Shown here: piece by piece, positions 56,901-63,702 of the stretch | How positions within the stretch are numbered: position 1 is the first letter of the stretch | Layout: each line of letters opens with the position of its first letter | DNA from: an uncultured Porphyromonadaceae bacterium | GTDB lineage: Bacteria; Bacteroidota; Bacteroidia; Bacteroidales; Muribaculaceae | NCBI GenBank assembly: GCA_946553045.1 | Contig: CAMNRO010000001.1 | Coordinates: 1 to 64,000 of the forward strand | Length of the DNA: 64,000 nt | Direction of reading: 5' to 3' | Notes under the pieces: generated by a model | The model's input: only the letters and a program-made list of their open reading frames with translations | Database searches by the model: none | Told to the model about the DNA's origin: nothing | Position numbers and translations under genes: made by a program

Positions 56901-57182
56901 GACATTACTGAGTTCCTTACCGGGGCTGACTATCCATACCTGTCACCGGTAAATCTACAAGAAGAAATAGCACAGATGCTTGCAGTCGGACAGCCCACAC
57001 ATAAAAATACGGCCGTAGAAGTGGCAACGCCAATGCGCTTGCTTATGGCATGTGTGGATTCCGACAGGAAAACTCGCTGGCTGTCGACAATAACACCTTA
57101 TTTCCCTTTGCAGCCAATGCATCTTGATTCCAACGACAAGCTGTCTTTAACTCTGCTGACCTTGCACCCGTTGCCGGTCTAA
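53898..57182 (+). CDS. Membrane-anchored papain-like cysteine protease
   Basis: The 1094-residue protein has a C1A peptidase domain at about 465-700 with all catalytic parts: oxyanion Gln485 (VRDQ), nucleophile Cys491 (GSCTSFAV), His646 (GFHAMVIAGY) and Asn664 in VRNSWGEDFGDNGY. Q-to-C spacing is six, as in papain. Residues 1-440 match nothing I know. Two adjacent membrane helices (808-828 and 832-850) form a hairpin, followed by RRRRR and a helical C-terminal tail. There is no signal peptide, so the protease and tail should face the cytosol with the tubulin-like protein. There is no obvious inhibitory prodomain. ATGA overlap couples it to the upstream gene. Confidence 0.88.
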   Translation: MNSTVSVWTSSLTSKAESEVARIVREAPGAASVYDHIAASGLTESELTIRLTEAFNKLVKMTMSDTTLHVVGIVPLSNDAADLQIKTLAKACAGVRHDITLHVIGLRSGICRLFGIAETSESLATEQKNIDELKASSADSHLSISFSLIDDYVANGAPVRFTINSFAHYLAVFQLTLAKDYYAVLSPSMLASHRGQNISIGLSTLKFDRTATARQLLGLGFLSALDNVGINRREVDAQKASHAAEQFLSGISDRYPILFREQIRPLYKDKGFEEGRVVAMASDILDADISDLRDSILSLLHSDSMSLPEKEAVLSQILGRDNENIRGVHYEQETTIIDDACTEPIDIFINAFNDYCPDSHLLPIRSDFEALKLYDFNLSTLEMEESPQNKKALNPLSDLKKLKRSILNTTAYIRNKTEELSDLQKANDRRENVVEIRKKWSRPPGNPDTVIFKEQPLDDKYIPTAGLERKKSVDLRKFFSPVRDQLKLGSCTSFAVTGMYEAMMNIRNFSGDNVMSPAYLYYYSNVCTGRPEGGSNFYEQLEVLGKRGVCQEYMYPYKPDDTSEAPTEAAEAEAAKHRVLSAKQIMLVDTADKKATIDKNHELLTSALSEGFPVGISLRIFDVFGKDGSFILHPDDCPEKTDIGFHAMVIAGYSEENDIYIVRNSWGEDFGDNGYCYIPSVYIDDPDYLSFACIITETTDSVASNSAEIPPLIAEFAATESEIQAAAIRNVISKTKVELNCNIRIYKEYYKYYQRLIQQLAIPKVQEDIRKAAQTASTLHYIELDKEREKLESSFVAKLKEYKKAMRYVIAWLLLAAVISGLLYYVIRENVVGITALVFSILGAFAWAGYKWNVRRRRRELQEELDHIATRVARKSEELLEMQIKFHVAGMWLSRFHHLSRDLGTVYDRLVSYNSTLCGWRQFYSNSVDTLEEPDGPMFRILDPTKLLQSFFDANKTWIVGKIDLMKVFDEYQVSADNLEKSHETLRKSVGSATTALMADFDITEFLTGADYPYLSPVNLQEEIAQMLAVGQPTHKNTAVEVATPMRLLMACVDSDRKTRWLSTITPYFPLQPMHLDSNDKLSLTLLTLHPLPV

Positions 57183-57191
57183 AAAGTATTA

Positions 57192-57229
57192 AGAGGTCGT
57201 ACATTTGCACCATTAAATGTACGACCTCT
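57192..57229 (+). terminator. Terminator at the right end of the cassette
   Basis: A 15-bp perfect stem (AGAGGTCGTACATTT and its complement) around an 8-base loop lies 9 bases past the protease stop. Confidence 0.85.
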
Positions 57230-57245
57230 AATAAATAAATTGCAG

Positions 57246-57290
57246 GATAGCTATTTTCTACAAAAATTTTGTATATTTGCGGTATCGGCG
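57246..57290 (+). repeat. Direct repeat copy 2, promoter-bearing
   Basis: These 45 bases begin with the same 19 bases as copy 1 (49190-49235) and share TATATTTGCGGTAT. This copy carries the promoter of the ferredoxin oxidoreductase operon and lies between the cassette terminator and that operon. Confidence 0.85.
57272..57279 (+). promoter_or_regulatory. -7 box (TATATTTG) for the 2-oxoacid:ferredoxin oxidoreductase operon
   Basis: TATATTTG within repeat copy 2 lies 51 bases before the ATG at 57331. Confidence 0.65.
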
Positions 57291-57330
57291 TCTCGCGCCG
57301 GGCAACCAATACCTAAATTACATTATAATT

Positions 57331-57567
57331 ATGGCAAAAGTTTATGGAGCGGTGACCATCGACGGGCAAAGATGCAAGGGTTGCGACCTTTGCGTGGTCG
57401 CATGTCCGACCGATGTTCTCCTTCTGCAGCCCAAAGAAGTCAATGACCGGGGCTACCACTATGCCTTCGCCGCAAATCCAGAAGCCTGCATTGGCTGTGC
57501 GGCATGCGCCACAGTTTGTCCTGATGCCTGCATCGAAGTCTATCGTGTAGTGGATCGCGGCGAGTAA
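57331..57567 (+). CDS. 2-oxoacid:ferredoxin oxidoreductase, 4Fe-4S (delta) subunit
   Basis: The 78-residue two-cluster ferredoxin has CKGCDLCVVACPTDVL and CIGCAACATVCPDACI, the delta subunit that passes electrons from the TPP/Fe-S core to external ferredoxin. I chose the ATG at 57331 (MAKVYG); the longer reading starts inside the promoter. It is the first gene of the four-gene operon, in the order delta, alpha, beta, gamma. Confidence 0.93.
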   Translation: MAKVYGAVTIDGQRCKGCDLCVVACPTDVLLLQPKEVNDRGYHYAFAANPEACIGCAACATVCPDACIEVYRVVDRGE

Positions 57568-57595
57568 TTAACCCTTTGAAAACCGAAAATCTATA

Positions 57596-58684
57596 ATGGA
57601 AGAAGAAGTAAGACTGATGAAGGGAAACGAGGCCATTGCCCACGCCGCTATCCGCTACGGCGCCGACGGCTATTTCGGCTATCCCATCACCCCTCAGTCG
57701 GAAGTACTGGAAACACTGGCCGAACTTCGCCCCTGGGAAACAACCGGTATGGTAGTTCTGCAGGCAGAAAGCGAAGTGGCCGCTATCAATATGGTTTACG
57801 GCGGAGCCTCTACGGGCAAAGCCGTGATGACATCGTCGTCGTCGCCTGGCGTGAGCCTCAAGCAGGAGGGCATTTCCTATCTTGCCGCCTCCGAGCTTCC
57901 GGCGCTCATCGTCAATGTAATGCGCGGCGGCCCCGGCCTCGGCACTATCCAGCCCTCACAGGCCGACTATTTTCAGGCCACCAAAGGCGGTGGCCACGGC
58001 GACTATCATCTCATCATTCTCTCGCCGGCCACGGTGCAGGAAATGACCGATTTCGTAGCGCTCGGCTTTGATCTCGCATTCAAATACCGCACCCCGGCCA
58101 TGATTCTCGCCGACGGCATTGTCGGCCAGATGATGGAAAAAGTAGTTCTCCCCCCCCAGCGTCCGCGCCGCACTGAGGAAGAGCTTCGCGCCCAGTGCCC
58201 CTGGGCTGCCTGCGGCAAAGGCGACCGCAAGAACCGCAATGTTGTCACATCGCTCGAAATGGACAGCACAAAAATGGAACAGAACAATCTGCGGTTCCAG
58301 GAAACCTATCGTCTGATTGAAGAGAACGAGGTGCGCTGCCAGGAATACTATACCGACGATGCCGAGTATCTGATTGTAGCTTTCGGCACCGTTGCCCGAA
58401 TATGCCTCAAAGCCATCGAAGAAGCACGCGAGAAAGGAATCAAAGTCGGACTGCTGCGTCCAATCACCCTCTGGCCTTTCCCAAAAAAGAACATCGGCAA
58501 ATTGTCGAAACAGGTCAAGGGCATTCTCACCGTCGAACTCAACGCCGGCCAGATGGTAGAAGACGTGCAGCTTGCGGCTGAATGCCGCGTGCCGGTGCAC
58601 CACTTCGGCCGCATGGGCGGTATGATTCCCAACCCCACCGAAATTCTCGAAGCACTTGTAACCAAGCTGAGCATAGCACAATGA
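57596..58684 (+). CDS. vorB: 2-oxoacid:ferredoxin oxidoreductase alpha subunit (VorB/KorA)
   Basis: The 362-residue alpha subunit has LMKGNEAIAHAAIRYGADGYFGYPITPQSE at the start, AESEVAAINMVYGGASTGKAVMTSSSSPG, and a C-terminal transketolase-like domain (LIVAFGTVARICLKAIEEA.. VELNAGQMVEDVQLA). This form is annotated VorB in Bacteroidota, acting on branched 2-oxoacids, but a 2-oxoglutarate role (KorA) cannot be ruled out by sequence alone. It overlaps the beta-subunit gene as ATGA. Confidence 0.92.
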   Translation: MEEEVRLMKGNEAIAHAAIRYGADGYFGYPITPQSEVLETLAELRPWETTGMVVLQAESEVAAINMVYGGASTGKAVMTSSSSPGVSLKQEGISYLAASELPALIVNVMRGGPGLGTIQPSQADYFQATKGGGHGDYHLIILSPATVQEMTDFVALGFDLAFKYRTPAMILADGIVGQMMEKVVLPPQRPRRTEEELRAQCPWAACGKGDRKNRNVVTSLEMDSTKMEQNNLRFQETYRLIEENEVRCQEYYTDDAEYLIVAFGTVARICLKAIEEAREKGIKVGLLRPITLWPFPKKNIGKLSKQVKGILTVELNAGQMVEDVQLAAECRVPVHHFGRMGGMIPNPTEILEALVTKLSIAQ

Positions 58685-59442
58685 CACGCGAAGAAATAAT
58701 CCGTCCCGAAAACAAGGTCTATGCTCGCCCCGAGCTGCTGACCGATAATGTGACCCACTACTGCCCGGGATGCAGCCATGGCGTGGTTCACAAGATTATA
58801 GCCGAACTTCTGGCTGAAATGAATGTAGCCGACAAGACCATCGGCATCGCACCTGTAGGCTGCGCCGTATTTGCCTACAACTACATCGATGTAGACTGGA
58901 TTGAAGCCGCCCACGGCCGTGCGCCCGCAGTAGCCACCGCCGCAAGCCGACTGAATCCCGACAGCCTCGTATTCACATATCAGGGCGACGGCGACTTGTC
59001 GGCCATCGGCACCGCCGAAACCATACACGCCTGCAACCGCGGCGAAAATATTGCCATCATCTTCATCAACAATGCCATCTACGGCATGACCGGAGGACAG
59101 ATGGCTCCCACTACCCTCCTCGGCATGAAGACCGCGACAACACCTTACGGCCGTACAGCCGAACTCAACGGCTATCCTCTGGCAATAACCAATCTGCTGG
59201 CGCAGCTCGACGGCACATGCTATGTTACCCGTCAGGCCGTACACACAGCCGCCGCTGTCCGCAAGACCAAAGCCGCAATTAAAAAAGCCTTCCAGAACTC
59301 TATGGCTAAAAAAGGCACATCGGTTATCGAAATCGTGTCTACATGCAACTCCGGCTGGAAGATGACACCGGCACAGAGCAACGACTGGATGGCCGAGCAC
59401 ATGTTCGAAAAATACCCGCTGGGCGACCTTAAAAACGAATAA
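58681..59442 (+). CDS. 2-oxoacid:ferredoxin oxidoreductase beta subunit (TPP-binding)
   Basis: The 253-residue subunit binds thiamine pyrophosphate and a 4Fe-4S cluster: HYCPGCSHGVVHKI, GIAPVGCAVFAYNY, TYQGDGDLSAIGTAETIHA with the GDGD..N TPP motif extended to FINNAIYGMTGGQMAPTT, and a later CNSGWKM. I chose the ATG at 58681, coupled to the alpha subunit. It catalyses decarboxylation and CoA-dependent oxidation together with alpha. Confidence 0.94.
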   Translation: MTREEIIRPENKVYARPELLTDNVTHYCPGCSHGVVHKIIAELLAEMNVADKTIGIAPVGCAVFAYNYIDVDWIEAAHGRAPAVATAASRLNPDSLVFTYQGDGDLSAIGTAETIHACNRGENIAIIFINNAIYGMTGGQMAPTTLLGMKTATTPYGRTAELNGYPLAITNLLAQLDGTCYVTRQAVHTAAAVRKTKAAIKKAFQNSMAKKGTSVIEIVSTCNSGWKMTPAQSNDWMAEHMFEKYPLGDLKNE

Positions 59443-59446
59443 CGCT

Positions 59447-59980
59447 ATGAAAGAAGAAATATTGATAGCCGGATTCGGCGGCCAGGGCGTGCTTTCGATG
59501 GGCAAGATTCTTGCCTACGCCGGCCTGATGGACAATCTCGAAGTGACATGGATGCCATCGTACGGACCTGAGCAGCGCGGCGGAACGGCAAATGTAACCG
59601 TCATACTGAGCGATACTGCAATCAGTTCGCCCGTACTCGACACATTCGATACCGTCGTTGCCCTCAACCAACAGAGTCTCGACAAATTCGAAAACAAGGT
59701 TAAAGCCGGTGGCACTCTCATATATGATCCTTCAGGAATTCACCATCTGCCTACCCGTACAGATATCTCGGTCGTGCCTGTCGACGCCATGCAGGCATCT
59801 ATCGAACTCAAGAATTCCAAGACCTACAACATGATTCTGCTCGGAGCACTCCTTAAACTACGTCCTATAGTAGGCACCGATGCCGTGCTTCGCGGTCTCA
59901 AGAAGACGCTCCCCGAACGCCACCACCACCTCCTGCCCCTCAACGAGCAGGCCCTCCTCAAAGGCATGTCGCTTGTCTAA
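59447..59980 (+). CDS. 2-oxoacid:ferredoxin oxidoreductase gamma subunit
   Basis: The 177-residue gamma subunit starts ILIAGFGGQGVLSMGKILAYAG and has MPSYGPEQRGGTANVTVILSD, both diagnostic of the CoA-binding gamma family. It completes the delta-alpha-beta-gamma enzyme and begins 4 bases after the beta subunit. A hairpin follows. Confidence 0.95.
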   Translation: MKEEILIAGFGGQGVLSMGKILAYAGLMDNLEVTWMPSYGPEQRGGTANVTVILSDTAISSPVLDTFDTVVALNQQSLDKFENKVKAGGTLIYDPSGIHHLPTRTDISVVPVDAMQASIELKNSKTYNMILLGALLKLRPIVGTDAVLRGLKKTLPERHHHLLPLNEQALLKGMSLV

Positions 59981-60012
59981 CATTTATTTTGATTCATAAT
60001 ACCTATAATGCT

Positions 60013-60038
60013 AAGACCCGGCCGATTGGCCGGGTCTT
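60013..60038. terminator. Bidirectional hairpin terminator
   Basis: An 11-bp perfect stem AAGACCCGGCC / GGCCGGGTCTT with a GATT loop lies between the gamma-subunit gene and the convergent LTxxQ gene. Confidence 0.75.
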
Positions 60039-60051
60039 CGTCTATAAAGCA

Positions 60052-60549
60052 TTACAGTCGGTTCTGAGCCTTCGTTGCGGAACGCTGCCCACAAGGTCCG
60101 TGGTGACCGGCCTGGCACTGCCCGCGTTTACCACTGCGGTCGTGTCTGCCATTCTTTTTGTCGAACTTGCCGCCTTTGTTGAGATAACTGTTTTCGAGGA
60201 ATTTCACATACTGCTCGGGAGTAAGGATTTCCTTGATTTTGGCAAGCTGTCCGGCCCGGGCGGCGCAGACACCGTCTCTCTTCGCTTTTCTGGCTTCCTG
60301 ACGCTGTTTGGCCTGAGCCTCGCGGTTAGCCTTGCATTCTGCCTTGAGGGCATCAAGCTTGGTCTGCTGCTCAGCGGAGAGATTGAGCCCTTCGAAGGGG
60401 TTTGGTGCTTCAGGACCACGGCAGACATTCCGGTCTTTAGCTCGGCTTTCTTTTTTCGAGCCCTCGTTGTTTCCGGGCTGCTGAGCGAAGGCGGTAGTAC
60501 TTGCGAGGGCGCAAAGGCCGAGGACTGCTACGATTATTTTCTTGTTCAT
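60052..60549 (-). CDS. Spy/CpxP-like LTxxQ periplasmic protein (DUF4890-like)
   Basis: The 165-residue protein has a signal peptide (about residues 1-22, ending AFAQ). The body is helical and very basic, with two LTxxQ-like motifs (LNLSAEQQTKLDAL near 55 and ILTPEQYVKFLE near 108). A His/Gly/Lys-rich tail (DRSGKRGQCQAGHHGPCGQR) could bind metal. Spy and CpxP relatives are periplasmic chaperones or metal sensors. Bacteroidota homologues are common and uncharacterised. The 195-base gap upstream holds no TAnnTTTG box that I can see. Confidence 0.78.
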   Translation of the reverse strand: MNKKIIVAVLGLCALASTTAFAQQPGNNEGSKKESRAKDRNVCRGPEAPNPFEGLNLSAEQQTKLDALKAECKANREAQAKQRQEARKAKRDGVCAARAGQLAKIKEILTPEQYVKFLENSYLNKGGKFDKKNGRHDRSGKRGQCQAGHHGPCGQRSATKAQNRL

Positions 60550-60660
60550 AAGATTGTTATGTTTTAGATTGTAAATAGATTATTTCTGTCGCTTTTCGAT
60601 ATATCAGACCCGCAGAACACAGCAAGGTTTAAGCCAAATTCATTTTTAACTTTCATTTAG

Positions 60661-60704
60661 AAAAAGAACCCTGCCCGGCCGGTTATGACTCCGGCAAGGC
60701 AGGG
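60661..60704 (-). terminator. Terminator of the DUF362 gene
   Basis: Stem CCCTGCC / GGCAGGG with inner CCGG pairing lies 40 bases past the stop at 60745; on the minus strand it is followed by a short U-run. Confidence 0.75.
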
Positions 60705-60744
60705 CTATTGAAAATCGGCTGCTAAAAACCGATGTATGCGTCAA

Positions 60745-61728
60745 TTAGAGTTCTACAATCCTGTACTTCTGCGAACCGAGACCAAGTTGTTCGGAGTAGT
60801 CGAGAATATGAGTTCCATGGCGTGAGTTGATACGCTCCATCACAGCATCTTTACCGGGGTCGTTGGAATTGGCAACCATATCAACACATGCACGGTCGAG
60901 AGCCACAGGATCAAGCGACGCAAGTATTCCGAGGTCGCCCATCGAGGGAGGTGCGGCATTGCCGTCGCAGTCGCAGTCTACAGAAATATTGTTGGCTACG
61001 TTTATAAACAATATATTGTCGCCGGCATGGTCGAACACAGCCTTGCAGGCCTCTCCCATAGATTCGAGAAAATCGTCCTGCGCAGCAATGTTGCTCCATA
61101 TAGAATCGACATCGCTAGTTTTTCCAGCACTATGTATATAACTCTTGCCGGCAGACGAAGCGATACCTATCGCCACATTCTTGAGAGCTCCGCCGAAACC
61201 GCCCATGGCATGACCCTTGAAGTGCGACAGCACTACCGTGAAATCATAGCCGGGATAGCTTTTGCCTACTATATCATATTTGATATGTTTGCCACCTTCC
61301 AGCGGAAGGATAGTATCGCCCTCGGCATCCATTATATCTACTTCGGCGATAGCTGTATATCCATGCTCTTCGGCTGTCTTGCGGTGGGCCTCGGTGGTAT
61401 TGCGGTTGCCGGCATAGGCGGTGTTGCATTCTACAAGAGTACCACCGACTTCATCGATAAGAGGCTTGATAAGAGCCGGCTCCAACTGATGTGATTTTTT
61501 CGATTCTCCGGTTGATATTTTCACGGCCACCTTGCCCTCTGACTTGCGGCCCAGTGCATTATAGATTCTCACAAGATTCTCGGGCGTAATATCCTTGATG
61601 TAATATACGGTCGACACAGCCGCAGTATCGACATCGGCGGCATCAGCAGCCTGTGCTGCCTCGGTCCTGGCGCCGCAGCTGCTGAGAAGTAGCCCGGCGG
61701 CCATAATTGCAAAAATTTGCTTTTTCAT
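60745..61728 (-). CDS. DUF362 domain lipoprotein
   Basis: The 327-residue protein has an SPII signal (GLLLSSC, Cys 18) followed by a short Ala/Asp-rich linker and a full DUF362 domain: VAVKISTGESKKSHQLEP, NTAYAGNRNTTEAHRKTAEEHG, LSHFKGHAMGGFGGALKNVAIGIAS, DCDCDG and LASLDPVALDRACVDMV. DUF362 proteins are usually cytosolic and often fused to a ferredoxin; here there is no ferredoxin motif and the protein is lipid-anchored outside the inner membrane. It follows the TonB receptor gene by 26 bases, so a joint role in uptake is possible. Confidence 0.88.
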   Translation of the reverse strand: MKKQIFAIMAAGLLLSSCGARTEAAQAADAADVDTAAVSTVYYIKDITPENLVRIYNALGRKSEGKVAVKISTGESKKSHQLEPALIKPLIDEVGGTLVECNTAYAGNRNTTEAHRKTAEEHGYTAIAEVDIMDAEGDTILPLEGGKHIKYDIVGKSYPGYDFTVVLSHFKGHAMGGFGGALKNVAIGIASSAGKSYIHSAGKTSDVDSIWSNIAAQDDFLESMGEACKAVFDHAGDNILFINVANNISVDCDCDGNAAPPSMGDLGILASLDPVALDRACVDMVANSNDPGKDAVMERINSRHGTHILDYSEQLGLGSQKYRIVEL

Positions 61729-61754
61729 AATACATTATAGACTTTATGGATTTA

Positions 61755-63611
61755 TCATAAACTGATTCTGACGCCACCCATGGCCGTGAAACCGGGCATG
61801 GGATAGCCGCGGTTGATGGTATAGCGGGCGTCTGTTATGTTCTCGAGCCGGGTGAAAAGCTCTGCATGACGGCAGACCTTGAATGTAGCCTTCAGATTGA
61901 GCAGCGCATAGTTCTGATGCTTCATACCGTCGGCCACATAAAGACTGCCTACACCCTGAAGGTCGGCGCAGATATTGAACCATTTGAGAGCCTGCCATTC
62001 GGCACCGAGCCAGTACTGGTTTTTCGGAGCACCGGTGAGATTGCGCAGCGAGGTGTGCAGATAGCTATATGTGGCATGCAGACTGAGATTCTGCAACGGT
62101 CGGCTGCTCAGGCTGATTTCTATGCCCTTGTTGATGAATGTACCCGTATTCTCATTCTTCATGTCTACGGTCTGAATCATGTTCGAGCCGCGACTGTAAT
62201 AAGCCGTAAGCTCGGCCGACAAAAAATGGCTGAAGCGCTTTTCGACAGACAGCTCATAGTTCCACAAGCGCTCGGGCCGGAGGTCGGGATTAGCCATCCG
62301 ATAGAGATACAGCTCCCGGAACGATGGATTTCGGTAGCCCATTGCGGCCGAGCCCTTGACGGTGACATCGCCGGGAGTATTTACGGCCACTCCGGCCTGA
62401 GGCACCCAGCGTGTGCCGAACATATCGCTGTTTGCCATGCGCAGTCCGGCGCTGACAGTAAGCACCCGGCTGAAAAACGCCTGCGAAGCAGTGACATACG
62501 GAGAATATTCAAGCACATATTTACGGCCTATAGTGCCCATTGCACCAGGCGTATGCGCGGTGCTGCCGCTCATAGGTATCTTGCCCGAGTAACGGCTGAA
62601 GTCGAAGCCCGCCGTTATGGCAGTACCCTCCCTTGGAGTAAAATTCTGATAAGCCATCACACCGAACCTGTCGTCCACGCTGTGGAAATGACGCGGATCG
62701 TCGACGTAGTGATTGCCGTAGCTGTAATATACTCTGACCGTTCCCCCGGTATTGCCATAAGTGTTTGTAATGGCCGCAGAGGCCTCACCACGAAGCACGT
62801 CCTGCGTGTAGACTGCCGTAGACGCCGGATCGGAAAGCGTCGGATAAATCGGGTCATCTGCATTGAATTTCATCACAGTATAGTCTGCCTGGGCCTTCCA
62901 CGTCGCAGAGAAATCATATGCGAGTTTGGCATAGGCGCCGCCCTGCCTGAAATCGAAGCCCTCGACATTGCCGTCGGTACGGTCATAGGAAAGCGAAACA
63001 AGCGACGACATGCGTCCGTAGCGCGCAGTGCCTGTAAGACTCGTCTGCCACGTATTGTATGAACCATATTGTGTGGTAAGGTCGGCATGAAAACCGTCGG
63101 CCTTAGCTCCGCGCGTTATCACATTGATAGTACCTGCCATAGCGTTGGAGCCATATAATACCGACGCAGGACCTCGAAGCACCTCGACGCGCTCTACATA
63201 CTCCTTGCTGTAGAAATCGCCTATATGATGCGAATAAATACCTGCGAACTGAGGCTGGCCATCCATCATCATCAGCACGGCACTTGCGCGGTCTCCGCCC
63301 ACTCCTCTCATCTTTATATGTCCGGCGCCGTTGCCCGAAACTCCATAGCCGAAAATGCCTCTCTCGGTCACAAAGAGGCTCGGCACACGGCCTTTGAGCG
63401 CAGTCAGCAGCTGCGGGCTGCCCGAAGCCTCAAGCTCAGCGCGGTCAATCACAGAGACCGTATATGGCAACAGACGGGCCTCCACAGCCTTATTTGAGCC
63501 TGTAACCACAATTTCCTCGAGGGCTTCGACACTATTGTCTTCAGAAGCAGTCTGCGCTGCCGCCACAGACCCGACGGCGACTGCCAACATGAGTATAAAT
63601 GCTTTTTCCAT
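61755..63611 (-). CDS. TonB-dependent outer-membrane receptor
   Basis: The 618-residue receptor has a signal peptide (about residues 1-20) and a TonB box-like EEIVVTGSNK at about 33-42. The plug domain follows (LKGRVPSLFVTERG, SAVLMMMDGQPQFAG, VERVEVLRGPASVLYGSNAMAGTINVITRG). A 22-strand barrel ends in ARYTINRGYPMPGFTAMGG..ISL. It is of the BtuB/siderophore size class, not the 1000-residue SusC class, and no SusD follows. The ligand is unknown; I see no B12 riboswitch upstream. The ATG at 63611 is preferred. Confidence 0.94.
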   Translation of the reverse strand: MEKAFILMLAVAVGSVAAAQTASEDNSVEALEEIVVTGSNKAVEARLLPYTVSVIDRAELEASGSPQLLTALKGRVPSLFVTERGIFGYGVSGNGAGHIKMRGVGGDRASAVLMMMDGQPQFAGIYSHHIGDFYSKEYVERVEVLRGPASVLYGSNAMAGTINVITRGAKADGFHADLTTQYGSYNTWQTSLTGTARYGRMSSLVSLSYDRTDGNVEGFDFRQGGAYAKLAYDFSATWKAQADYTVMKFNADDPIYPTLSDPASTAVYTQDVLRGEASAAITNTYGNTGGTVRVYYSYGNHYVDDPRHFHSVDDRFGVMAYQNFTPREGTAITAGFDFSRYSGKIPMSGSTAHTPGAMGTIGRKYVLEYSPYVTASQAFFSRVLTVSAGLRMANSDMFGTRWVPQAGVAVNTPGDVTVKGSAAMGYRNPSFRELYLYRMANPDLRPERLWNYELSVEKRFSHFLSAELTAYYSRGSNMIQTVDMKNENTGTFINKGIEISLSSRPLQNLSLHATYSYLHTSLRNLTGAPKNQYWLGAEWQALKWFNICADLQGVGSLYVADGMKHQNYALLNLKATFKVCRHAELFTRLENITDARYTINRGYPMPGFTAMGGVRISL

Positions 63612-63620
63612 ATTCGGTTG

Positions 63621-63628
63621 CAAAGATA
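63621..63628 (-). promoter_or_regulatory. -7 box (TATCTTTG) for the TonB receptor-DUF362 pair
   Basis: On the minus strand TATCTTTG ends 9 bases before the ATG at 63611, giving a very short leader. Confidence 0.6.
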
Positions 63629-63702
63629 CGACAATACCCCGTAATATATTAACCTATATTACGGTTATGCTTACCTTTTTCACTCTCCCCCCAGAACTGA
63701 TA

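Noticed and set aside
49190-57290. The 45-bp direct repeats as transposon target-site duplications
   Set aside because: Too long for ordinary target duplications, imperfect, and no transposase, integrase or terminal inverted repeats lie inside the cassette.
57277-57330. Upstream TTG start for the ferredoxin subunit
   Set aside because: It lies within the promoter box of repeat copy 2, and the ferredoxin family begins at the ATG at 57331.
63612-63702. Possible cobalamin riboswitch before the TonB receptor
   Set aside because: The gap is only 91 bases with a promoter box 9 bases before the ATG, leaving no room for a B12 riboswitch.
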